12,831 bases of DNA from Vulcanimicrobiota bacterium. Lineage in GTDB: Bacteria; Vulcanimicrobiota; Vulcanimicrobiia; Vulcanimicrobiales; Vulcanimicrobiaceae. Numbering within the stretch: the first letter of the stretch is position 1; each line of letters opens with the position of its first letter. Below are positions 1 to 6,328 of this stretch, one piece after another. Position numbers and translations under genes: made by a program. Below the pieces are notes generated by a model. The model saw only the letters and a program-made list of their open reading frames with translations. It searched no databases and was not told the origin of the DNA. The stretch is from assembly GCA_003167055.1 (NCBI GenBank), contig PMUE01000367.1, forward strand, positions 2,971 through 15,801, in the 5' to 3' direction.

Positions 1-783
1 TCGCGCGACGGCGTACTCTCGCGCGACGGTCATCTGTACTTCATCGCCGATCGCGGCGCCAAGACAATCAGCGTGATCGACACGGTCCGCAACAGAGTAA
101 CTGCAGAGATCGCCGTCGGCAACGCGCCCAACGGCCTTGCGATCACGCCCGATGGCGCGACGGTTTGGGTTGCGAATTACGACGACGGAACGATTCAGTC
201 GATCGACGTACGCTCGCTGCGCGCGGGCAAAGCGCTTGACGTGGGCACCGGACCGCGCTACGTCGCAATCGCGCGCGACGGTTCACGCCTCTACGTGAGC
301 ACGCAGGGTTCGAACGCTGTGGCCGTTGTCGATGCCAACGCCCACACAATGCTCGCGCCGATCGCCGTCGGCCAGCGTCCCTGCGGTCTCGCACTCTCGC
401 CCGACGGCAAGACCCTCTACACCGTCAACAACGGTGAGAACAGCGTGACGATCGTCGATCTTACGACCTCGCAAACGGTGGCGACCGTCCCGGTCGGCGT
501 CGAGCCGAATTACATCGCCGTCGATCCGAGCGGCAAGCTCGCCTACGTGACGAACTATGCAACCACGACCGTGACCCCGATCGACCTCACCACCAATACC
601 GCACGACCGGCCATCGTGGTCGGTGGCCAGCCGTTCGACGTCGAATGGACCCGGGACGGTTCGACCGCGTACGTGATCTTACACCGGGGGAATGCGCTCG
701 TGCGCGTGGATCGCGACGGACATGCGTCGGCACCGTTCTTTCTCGGCAGCGGCGGAGCGTATACGATCGCTATCCCGCACTAA
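1..783 (+). CDS. YVTN-family beta-propeller protein (5' end missing)
   Basis: The reading frame is open from base 1, so the gene starts upstream of the window. The GTG at 73 is an internal valine of the repeat, not a convincing start. The visible 260 residues are nearly all beta-propeller blades of about 40 residues. Each blade has the pattern 'P-x-G-L/Y-A-I/V-x-x-D/P-D-G-x-x-x-Y/W-V' followed by 'V-x-V-I/V-D' and 'I/V-x-V-G-x-x-P', for example ITPDGATVWVANYDDG, LSPDGKTLYTVNNGENSVTIVD and VDPSGKLAYVTNYATTTVTPID. I count about six blades in the window. Family knowledge: YVTN propellers are usually exported or surface proteins acting as binding scaffolds, and substrate and partner cannot be read from sequence. 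No signal peptide is visible because the N-terminus is missing. The gene is probably co-transcribed with the acetyltransferase 9 bases downstream. The repeat assignment is firm; the role is unknown. Confidence 0.88.
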   Translation, partial: SRDGVLSRDGHLYFIADRGAKTISVIDTVRNRVTAEIAVGNAPNGLAITPDGATVWVANYDDGTIQSIDVRSLRAGKALDVGTGPRYVAIARDGSRLYVSTQGSNAVAVVDANAHTMLAPIAVGQRPCGLALSPDGKTLYTVNNGENSVTIVDLTTSQTVATVPVGVEPNYIAVDPSGKLAYVTNYATTTVTPIDLTTNTARPAIVVGGQPFDVEWTRDGSTAYVILHRGNALVRVDRDGHASAPFFLGSGGAYTIAIPH

Positions 784-786
784 GGA
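782..786 (+). promoter_or_regulatory. Shine-Dalgarno AAGGA for the acetyltransferase
   Basis: AAGGA lies six bases before the GTG at 793, and its first two bases are also part of the TAA stop of the preceding propeller gene. The good spacing decides the GTG start and argues for translation from a shared transcript. The same TAAGGA arrangement recurs before kamA at 6316-6321. Confidence 0.7.
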
Positions 787-792
787 CCTTTA

Positions 793-1611
793 GTGTCGCT
801 CAAACTGCATCGCTACCTGCGACGAATCAAATACGGCGGACCGCTCTCCCCGACACGGCAGACGCTGCACAATCTCCATCGCGCGCATCTGCTCGCCATT
901 CCGTTCGAGAACATCGAAGTGCAGCTCGGGGGCGTGCCGTCGCTCGAGCCGAATCGAATCTTCGAAAAGTTGGTCGTGCGTGAACGCGGCGGCTGGTGCT
1001 TTGAGCACAACCTGCTCTTCGCCTGGGCGATCAAGCAAATCGGGTTGCGCGTCGATCTCATCGGCGCAACCGTCAATCGCAGCCGCCACGTGGAAGGAGC
1101 TCCGATCAATCATCTCGCGCTGTTGGTGCATCTCGACGAGCCGTATCTTGCCGACGTCGGCTTCGGCAACGGGTTCCTCACGCCGACGCCGCTGCGCGAA
1201 GGCACGTTCAACGACGGACGCTTTGACTTCAAGCTGACGTGCCACGGCAACTACTGGCGCTTCTACAACCATCGCGAGAACGGCGCGACGTATGATTTCA
1301 GCGGCGAACCCGTCGATCCAGCGACCATCGACGCGGCCAACCGTAGTCTCGCCACGACCAGCGAATCTCCGTTTGTTCAAACGCTGGTCTGTTCGCAACT
1401 CACGGAAAACGGCATGGCGACGTTGACCAATGCGGCGCTGCGTATCTATTCACCGGCCCACATGAACGAAGAGTCGGCGTCGTCGCAGCAATCGCTCGAG
1501 CGTATTTTACGGGATCATTTCGGCCTGACGATCGAACGCAGCGACGCCCTCTGGACGCGCGTCGCCGACCAGCACAAGCGCTGGCTGCGCAAACGAATAC
1601 GCGGTTTCTAA
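793..1611 (+). CDS. Arylamine N-acetyltransferase (NAT family)
   Basis: This 272-residue cytoplasmic enzyme should transfer acetyl groups from acetyl-CoA to arylamines, arylhydrazines or related amines through an acetyl-cysteine intermediate. The full NAT catalytic triad is visible: Cys69 in RGGWCFEHN, His107 in INHLALLV and Asp121 in YLADVGFGN, with the spacing expected for prokaryotic NATs. The N-terminal signature HLLAIPFENIE (about 32-42) is also typical, and the length matches the family. The GTG start at 793 is supported by AAGGA six bases upstream. Some members of this fold are amide synthases in ansamycin pathways (RifF-like), but no polyketide genes are nearby, so a general NAT is more likely. 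The physiological substrate is unknown. The stop codon overlaps the stop of the convergent gene (CTAA, 1608-1611), leaving no intergenic room for a terminator. Confidence 0.93.
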   Translation: MSLKLHRYLRRIKYGGPLSPTRQTLHNLHRAHLLAIPFENIEVQLGGVPSLEPNRIFEKLVVRERGGWCFEHNLLFAWAIKQIGLRVDLIGATVNRSRHVEGAPINHLALLVHLDEPYLADVGFGNGFLTPTPLREGTFNDGRFDFKLTCHGNYWRFYNHRENGATYDFSGEPVDPATIDAANRSLATTSESPFVQTLVCSQLTENGMATLTNAALRIYSPAHMNEESASSQQSLERILRDHFGLTIERSDALWTRVADQHKRWLRKRIRGF

Positions 1612-3116
1612 GGCTCGGGGGCGATGATGTCGAGAAGGCCCAGATGCGTCCCGTCTTTCGACGACGACCAGACCCACGGATCGTCGAGATAGTCGGAATG
1701 AATGAGGGGATGCAGGAGGCTCATGTGACGGCTGCCTTTTTCGTTGCGGCAGACATCTTTATACGAACGTATCTCATTGCAGATCGGATCCTGGAAGTAC
1801 CAGTAGTTCACCCAGAAGATGCGTGAACCGGCCTTTGCGGTGAGCAGCGACTCGTCGTTACCGAAAATCTTCTCGAACGCGGTACCGCGCCAGGCTTCAT
1901 AAGATACCGACGGCGTCGTGCCCGCGACATTGAAAAAGTAGCGCGTCTTTTCCAGCGACGAGCCGAGCATTGCAAACGCACGAACCAAGGCGAAGCGTTC
2001 GGCCTCGAGCGCGCCCTGTTCGCAGGCCTGCTTGAGCCGCGCGATCGCATCGGTGGCGATCGTTCCCCCGAGACTATGCGAGAGCACGATCACCCGATCG
2101 TAGTCGTATCCGCCGTTGCGCTCCGGCGTGACCGCGCGCATGATCGCGGTCACGGCCGTGTCCAAGATGGCGTCGCGCAGACCGTAGAATTTGGCGTCGT
2201 TCTCATCGCGTGTCGTGTAGACTTGCACGTCGCCGAAGAATCCGACGATGAAGCCGATGAGCAGGGCATAGCCGATTTGAAACGCGAGAAAGACGCCGAT
2301 CAATAGGCCGACGCCGGGCCAGCCCATCGAGCCTTTAGGAAACTTGGCGACTGCCATGGCGTAGATCAATGCGCCGCCGATGATGACGAGAACGCCGATC
2401 GCGAGCGCGCGATGCCAGATCGCCGCGGGATTACTACGCAACGCCTTGCGCTGCAACCACGTCTTGAGGATCGCTTCGAGCGCTTGACCGATCAGAAATG
2501 CGCCGACCGTCCCTACCAGCAGCCAGACGACGATTTTGATGCGCGCACCGCCGGGTGCCGCGGCATTCGCGTTGAGCACGGTCACCGCGTCGCCCACACT
2601 CGAATGCGTCATCAAGCCGGTGATCGTCAGCACGTTCACGCCCGAGAGCCACACCGCAGTCACCGAAAGTGCGAACAGCACAAAAGCGAGCAACAACGCG
2701 CCGCCGATGAACCCATAGTCGAAGAACTGCTTCGCGAACGGTGCCTCGACCCGCGCCACCGTGTTGAACGGCGCGAACACCGCATTGAAAATCCACATCA
2801 ATACGGAGAACCAATTGGTCGCGCCTTTGTCGATTGGACTCCAGTAGGCCTCGATCACGTCGTAGAAGCTCTGCTTCGGCTCGGCACCGTCGTCGGCAGT
2901 GAGGCGCACCCGGCTGGTCGTCGGCAACGGATCATCCGCTCCCGGCTCCAGCACGTTCCGCGGGTTGACGACGCCGAGCGTCCACAGCTTCTTCTTGCCC
3001 GCGCGCTCGTTCAGTCGCGCGCAGAGATCGCCGGCCACCTGATCTTGAAACTCGTAGCGCGGGTGAGCGTCCACGCCATGCACAGCGACGATTGCAACCC
3101 GTTCGACGTTCTTCAT
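1608..3116 (-). CDS. Membrane-embedded alpha/beta hydrolase of unknown substrate
   Basis: The product has 502 residues. It opens with a hydrolase-like strand and oxyanion-type turn, VAIVAVHGVDAHP (about 7-19), and has a nucleophile elbow S-H-S-L-G-G with predicted catalytic Ser348. The usual first Gly of GxSxG is Ser here. Candidate acid and base residues are Asp443 (FQDPI) and His473 or nearby His469 and Asp475. Four hydrophobic segments lie between the first strand and the elbow, at roughly 134-157, 192-216, 236-256 and 267-294, so the membrane domain appears inserted within the hydrolase fold. I chose the ATG at 3116 rather than an in-frame start eight codons upstream because it overlaps the TGA of the upstream lipoprotein gene as ATGA, a standard translational-coupling arrangement, and because homology-like sequence begins there. 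Function could be esterase, lipase or acyl-hydrolase; the substrate is unknown. Confidence 0.75.
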   Translation of the reverse strand: MKNVERVAIVAVHGVDAHPRYEFQDQVAGDLCARLNERAGKKKLWTLGVVNPRNVLEPGADDPLPTTSRVRLTADDGAEPKQSFYDVIEAYWSPIDKGATNWFSVLMWIFNAVFAPFNTVARVEAPFAKQFFDYGFIGGALLLAFVLFALSVTAVWLSGVNVLTITGLMTHSSVGDAVTVLNANAAAPGGARIKIVVWLLVGTVGAFLIGQALEAILKTWLQRKALRSNPAAIWHRALAIGVLVIIGGALIYAMAVAKFPKGSMGWPGVGLLIGVFLAFQIGYALLIGFIVGFFGDVQVYTTRDENDAKFYGLRDAILDTAVTAIMRAVTPERNGGYDYDRVIVLSHSLGGTIATDAIARLKQACEQGALEAERFALVRAFAMLGSSLEKTRYFFNVAGTTPSVSYEAWRGTAFEKIFGNDESLLTAKAGSRIFWVNYWYFQDPICNEIRSYKDVCRNEKGSRHMSLLHPLIHSDYLDDPWVWSSSKDGTHLGLLDIIAPEP

Positions 3117-4738
3117 AGCTGCCACGCCCACGCATTCCACGTCGGCAAAAACGCGTTGGGGGCAAAGTTCTTCAGGCGCTCCCGATATGCGTACACATAG
3201 CGGGCATTGAAGAGATAGAGCAGCGGCACCTGGTCCGCCACACGGCGGCCGATCGCGCCGTAGAGTTCCCGGCGCCGCGTCTGGTCGACGGTGGAAAGCG
3301 CGGCCCGCTCAAGCGCGTCTACCTGCGCATCGCACCAGTGCATGTAATTTGACGCCGCGTTGCACGCCAGCACGTCGCTGTCGTCCGGATCGGCGCCCAT
3401 CGTGAAGGGCACGTACGCGAGATCGAAGTTCCCGGTGGCGAGTGTCCCCGTCTGCGGGAGAAACAGCTGCGCGTTGCTGATGCTCTTGACCGTCACCGCG
3501 ACGCCGTGGTCGCGCAGCGCCGCCTGAACCACGGTCGCGATGCGCATGCCGCTCACCGTCTCGGGAAACGCGACGTAGACGAGATGCATGGGCACGCCCT
3601 TGTGCGCGCGCACGCCGTCAGCGCCACGTCGCCAGCCGGCGGCATCGAATGCCGCATCGGCGCCGCTCGGATCGTAGGACGGTTGACGAACCTGCGGATC
3701 GAACGCCCACGAGAACTGGGGCTGGATCATGTTTGTGACCGGATATTTCCCAAGCGTAATCTTCTCGCTGATCGCGTTGCGATCGATCGACATGGCGATC
3801 GCGCGCCGTACGCGCGGATCGTCGAGCGGCGTATGCGCCGTATTCATGACGAGCCCGGCGACGACCGCGGTCGGCGCGGTGACAAAGCGCAACCCCGGTT
3901 CCGTCGCGATCATCGCATACTGCACCGGGGCGACCAGATTCCAGTCGAGCGCTCCGGTTCGCAACATCAGCAGATTGGATCCAGGATCGGTCACGATGCG
4001 AACATCGAGTTCGGCGATCGCGGGCTTTCCTCGCCAGTAACGTGGGTTCGCGCGATAGCGAATCGCGTTCCCACGCTGCCACGAAACGAACGTATACGGC
4101 CCATCGCCAACCGTCGGGGCGGCCGCAAATGGGGCGTGATCGAGTGGTGCCTGCGTTTGCAGCACGTGTTGCGGCAGCACGAATTGCGGCGTAGTCCCGT
4201 AGGAGAAATATCCAAGCGCAGCCGGCGCCCAGGCGCGCTTGAGATGAAAGACGATCGTGCGCGGATCAGGCGCAGTTGCTCGATCGATGAGGTCATATCC
4301 CTGCGTCGATCGCACGGGATTGCGCGGATCCAGGATCGCCTGCAAGGTGAAGAGCACGTCGCTGCTCGTCACCGCAACGCCGTCACTCCACCGTACCGCG
4401 CGTAAATGGTACGCGATCGTACGTCCGTCGGCGGAGACGGCCGGCAGACGGTCGAGCAGCGCGGGGACCGGTTTCCCGGAACGATCGAAATCAACGAACG
4501 GTTCGAAGGCCAGACGCGCGGCTTGCGCTTCGACCAAAGCAGCGTCCGGGTGGAGGAACAGGGGGTCGAGCGTCGTCGGGTCGGCCGCCAGCGCGAACCG
4601 TACCACGCCGGGCGGTGATGGGGTCGGGGTACCGCCCTTCGCACAGGACGCCAAGAGTACTATCGACGCTAGGACTGCCTGGGCTACTAAAAGTGAGCGA
4701 AGCTGACTTTTGGTAGCCCAATTGCCCGAACGAATCAC
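3113..4738 (-). CDS. ABC transporter substrate-binding lipoprotein, oligopeptide/nickel (SBP_bac_5) family
   Basis: This is a predicted 541-residue lipoprotein that captures a ligand outside the inner membrane for an ABC importer. The N-terminus has a basic region (MIRSGNWATKSQLR), a hydrophobic core and a lipobox L-A-S-C with the lipidated Cys at about 32. The mature part carries family 5 landmarks: DPTTLDPLF shortly after the lipobox, a segment YHLRAVRWSDGVAVTSSDV, the YTFVSW/NPRYWRGKP region, and DPRVRRAIAMSIDRNAI in the middle. Length is normal for the family. The frame stays open to 5095, but residues from that extension would be antisense to the Lrp gene and have no signal-peptide logic, so I start at the GTG at 4736-4738. 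No Shine-Dalgarno is visible. A TATAGC box at 4743-4748 sits four bases before the GTG, so a leaderless message is possible. No permease or ATPase genes are in the window. The ligand is unknown: peptides are the family default. Confidence 0.85.
   Translation of the reverse strand: MIRSGNWATKSQLRSLLVAQAVLASIVLLASCAKGGTPTPSPPGVVRFALAADPTTLDPLFLHPDAALVEAQAARLAFEPFVDFDRSGKPVPALLDRLPAVSADGRTIAYHLRAVRWSDGVAVTSSDVLFTLQAILDPRNPVRSTQGYDLIDRATAPDPRTIVFHLKRAWAPAALGYFSYGTTPQFVLPQHVLQTQAPLDHAPFAAAPTVGDGPYTFVSWQRGNAIRYRANPRYWRGKPAIAELDVRIVTDPGSNLLMLRTGALDWNLVAPVQYAMIATEPGLRFVTAPTAVVAGLVMNTAHTPLDDPRVRRAIAMSIDRNAISEKITLGKYPVTNMIQPQFSWAFDPQVRQPSYDPSGADAAFDAAGWRRGADGVRAHKGVPMHLVYVAFPETVSGMRIATVVQAALRDHGVAVTVKSISNAQLFLPQTGTLATGNFDLAYVPFTMGADPDDSDVLACNAASNYMHWCDAQVDALERAALSTVDQTRRRELYGAIGRRVADQVPLLYLFNARYVYAYRERLKNFAPNAFLPTWNAWAWQL
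4681..4719. repeat. 39-bp near-perfect palindrome beside the divergent promoter
   Basis: The left arm GGGCTACTAAAAGT (4681-4694) and right arm ACTTTTGGTAGCCC (4706-4719) are inverted repeats matching at 13 of 14 positions. The 11-base centre, GAGCGAAGCTG, contains a further AGC-GAA-GCT mini-hairpin. The element falls inside the signal-peptide codons of the minus-strand lipoprotein and ends three bases before the predicted -35 box of the plus-strand Lrp operon. It could be an operator, an mRNA hairpin near the start of the lipoprotein message, or a small palindromic repeat of the REP kind. Confidence 0.8.
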
Positions 4739-4750
4739 CGGTGCTATAGT
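4722..4750 (+). promoter_or_regulatory. Predicted sigma70-like promoter of the Lrp-kdd-kamA operon
   Basis: TTGCCC (4722-4727) and TATAGT (4745-4750) are separated by exactly 17 bases, close to the TTGACA/TATAAT consensus. Initiation would fall near 4757, about 40 bases before the ATG at 4796. The core CTATAG (4744-4749) is self-complementary, so it also presents TATAGC to the opposite strand just before the GTG of the lipoprotein gene. That could couple the two divergent transcripts, although the minus strand lacks a good -35 box. Confidence 0.5.
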
Positions 4751-4765
4751 CAAATCACCGAACAA

Positions 4766-4776
4766 CTTGCGGCAAG
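4766..4776. promoter_or_regulatory. Small inverted repeat CTTGC-G-GCAAG, possible operator
   Basis: This is a perfect 5-bp inverted repeat around one central base, between the predicted start of transcription and the ATG of the Lrp/AsnC gene. Its position would suit autoregulation by the Lrp-type protein or another repressor. The repeat is short enough to occur by chance, so the regulatory role is an inference. Confidence 0.3.
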
Positions 4777-4795
4777 AAATGCGAATCTGGCGAAT

Positions 4796-5263
4796 ATGAT
4801 TGACTCCGACGACCTCGATCAGCTCGACCTGGCGCTGCTGGACGCACTTCAGCGCAACGGGCGCTCGACCTTTGCCGAGCTCGGCGCGCTCGTCGGTCTC
4901 AAGGCGCCGGCCGTTCACGACCGCGTGAAACGACTCGAGCAGCGCGGCCACATTCGGGGCTACAGCGCGCAACTCGACGGCCGCAGCCTCGGCCTCGAAC
5001 TGATTGCGTTCGTAAGTTGTTATACGGCTCCAGACGCCAAGTACGATCGGTTTACCAAAGCGTTGAGCGAGATGCCGGAAGTGTGTGAAGTTCATTCGGT
5101 CGCGGGCGAAGAGTCATTCGTCTGCAAAGTGATGACGCGATCGACGCAGCATCTCGACGAGCTGCTCTCGCGCCTCAAGGCATTGCCCGGCATGGCGCGC
5201 ACGAAGACGACAATCGTACTCAACACGCCGTTCGAGCGCGACGGCATCTCGGTGCGTTCGTGA
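4796..5263 (+). CDS. Lrp/AsnC-family transcriptional regulator
   Basis: This 155-residue DNA-binding protein has the usual two-domain Lrp/AsnC design and length. An N-terminal winged helix-turn-helix spans about 7-60: LDLALLDALQRNGRSTFAEL, then the recognition helix around LKAPAVHDRVKRLE and the wing GHIRGYSAQLD. The C-terminal alpha/beta RAM domain for oligomerisation and amino-acid binding spans about 65-150, including VHSVAGEESFVCKV. Family members are usually controlled by amino acids and often regulate their own or adjacent genes. Leading an operon with kdd and kamA, it plausibly responds to lysine or a beta-lysine pathway intermediate; this is inference from position. The ATG at 4796 has only a weak ribosome-binding site. 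Its TGA overlaps the GTG of kdd (GTGA, 5260-5263). Confidence 0.92.
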   Translation: MIDSDDLDQLDLALLDALQRNGRSTFAELGALVGLKAPAVHDRVKRLEQRGHIRGYSAQLDGRSLGLELIAFVSCYTAPDAKYDRFTKALSEMPEVCEVHSVAGEESFVCKVMTRSTQHLDELLSRLKALPGMARTKTTIVLNTPFERDGISVRS

Positions 5264-6318
5264 GCATCGCCTCACGCCGGCGTTTACACCCGCTCGGCAC
5301 GCATCGCGTGATCGATCCGCCCGGCGCCATGCCGCAAAACGCCTGGAAACTCGACAATACACCGGTTGCGCGTGATAACGAGATCTTGTGCACCGTCGAC
5401 GTCCTCAACATCGATTCGGCCTCGTTCAAACAGATCGCCGACGCCTGCGACGGTGACGAGGCGCGCATCGCCGAGCACGTGTTCGGCATCGTGCGCGAGC
5501 GTGGCAAGCAGCACAATCCCGTCACCGGCAGCGGCGGAATGTTTATTGGCAACGTCGAGGCGATCGGCAAAGACTTGTGCGAACAGGTCGATCTGCGCGA
5601 AGGCCAGCGCATCGCATCGCTCGTATCGCTCACGCTGACGCCATTGCACATCGAGTCGATCGCGCGGGTTTGCGTCCAAACCGGGCGCATCTGGATTCGC
5701 GGCAAAGCGATCCTCTTTGCCTCGGGACTCTGGGCTCTGCTTCCCACCGACATCGACGAGAACGTGGCGCTTGCGGTGCTCGACGTCGCCGGCGCACCCG
5801 CGCAAGTGGCGCGTCTTTGCAAAGCCGGTGACACCGTCGTCGTCATCGGCGCCGACGGCAAGAGCGGCATGCTTGCCTGCGCGAGCGCTAAGGCGCTCGT
5901 TGGAGAGCGCGGCCGTGTGATCGGCGTCGCACCATCCGACCGAAGCGCTGCGGCACGTCTGCTGATCGAGCACAACTTCGTCGACACCTTTCTGGTTGCC
6001 GACGCGCGCGACACCCTCGCGCTCAGTGAGAAGCTCGCCGCGATTGCGCCGGAGCTTGCGGACCTAACGATCAACTGCGTCAACGTGCCGGAGACCGAAC
6101 TCGCTTCGATTCTTTGTACCAAGGACGGCGGCACCGTCTACTTCTTCTCGATGTCGACGTCGTTCACGGCCGCGGCGCTCGGGGCCGAAGGCGTTGGCCG
6201 AGACGTCACGATGATCGTCGGCAACGGCTATGCCCGCGGACACGCCGCGACCGCGCTGCAAACGCTGCGCGACCATCCGCCGATCCATGCGTACTTCAAC
6301 GACAAATATGCCCACTAA
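5260..6318 (+). CDS. kdd: L-erythro-3,5-diaminohexanoate dehydrogenase
   Basis: The 352-residue protein matches the Kdd family, which oxidatively deaminates L-erythro-3,5-diaminohexanoate to 5-amino-3-oxohexanoate with NAD(P)+ in lysine degradation (EC 1.4.1.11). Recognisable parts are the N-terminal GTHRVIDPPGAMPQNAWKLDN (13-33), the central NPVTGSGGMFIGNVE (86-100), and a Rossmann nucleotide-binding segment VVVIGADGKSGMLACASA (about 193-210), followed by a typical second strand ending VIGVAPSD. Length is normal. The GTG start overlaps the TGA of the regulator gene, implying translational coupling. The next gene, kamA, starts 10 bases after its stop. Assignment rests on these motifs plus the kamA neighbour; on sequence alone it could be read as a generic zinc-free medium-chain dehydrogenase. 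Confidence 0.88.
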   Translation: MSIASRRRLHPLGTHRVIDPPGAMPQNAWKLDNTPVARDNEILCTVDVLNIDSASFKQIADACDGDEARIAEHVFGIVRERGKQHNPVTGSGGMFIGNVEAIGKDLCEQVDLREGQRIASLVSLTLTPLHIESIARVCVQTGRIWIRGKAILFASGLWALLPTDIDENVALAVLDVAGAPAQVARLCKAGDTVVVIGADGKSGMLACASAKALVGERGRVIGVAPSDRSAAARLLIEHNFVDTFLVADARDTLALSEKLAAIAPELADLTINCVNVPETELASILCTKDGGTVYFFSMSTSFTAAALGAEGVGRDVTMIVGNGYARGHAATALQTLRDHPPIHAYFNDKYAH

Positions 6319-6321
6319 GGA
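6317..6321 (+). promoter_or_regulatory. Shine-Dalgarno AAGGA that decides the kamA start
   Basis: AAGGA begins inside the TAA stop of kdd and lies seven bases before the ATG at 6329. Two other candidate in-frame starts (6230 and 6308) lie within kdd and have no such site, so 6329 is preferred. Confidence 0.65.
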
Positions 6322-6328
6322 AAGCGCA

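Noticed and set aside
73..783. GTG at 73 as the start of the propeller gene
   Set aside because: The frame is open to base 1 and the upstream residues (GHLYFIADRGAKTISVID) are a propeller blade, so the gene is cut by the window edge.
2412..4405. Plus-strand open frames of 262 and 299 residues opposite the hydrolase and lipoprotein genes
   Set aside because: They are Arg/His/Gln-rich shadows with no start signals or domains. The minus-strand genes are well supported.
4739..5095. N-terminal extension of the lipoprotein reading frame by about 119 codons on the minus strand
   Set aside because: It is antisense to the well-supported Lrp/AsnC gene, has no family similarity, and would bury the signal peptide and lipobox inside the protein.
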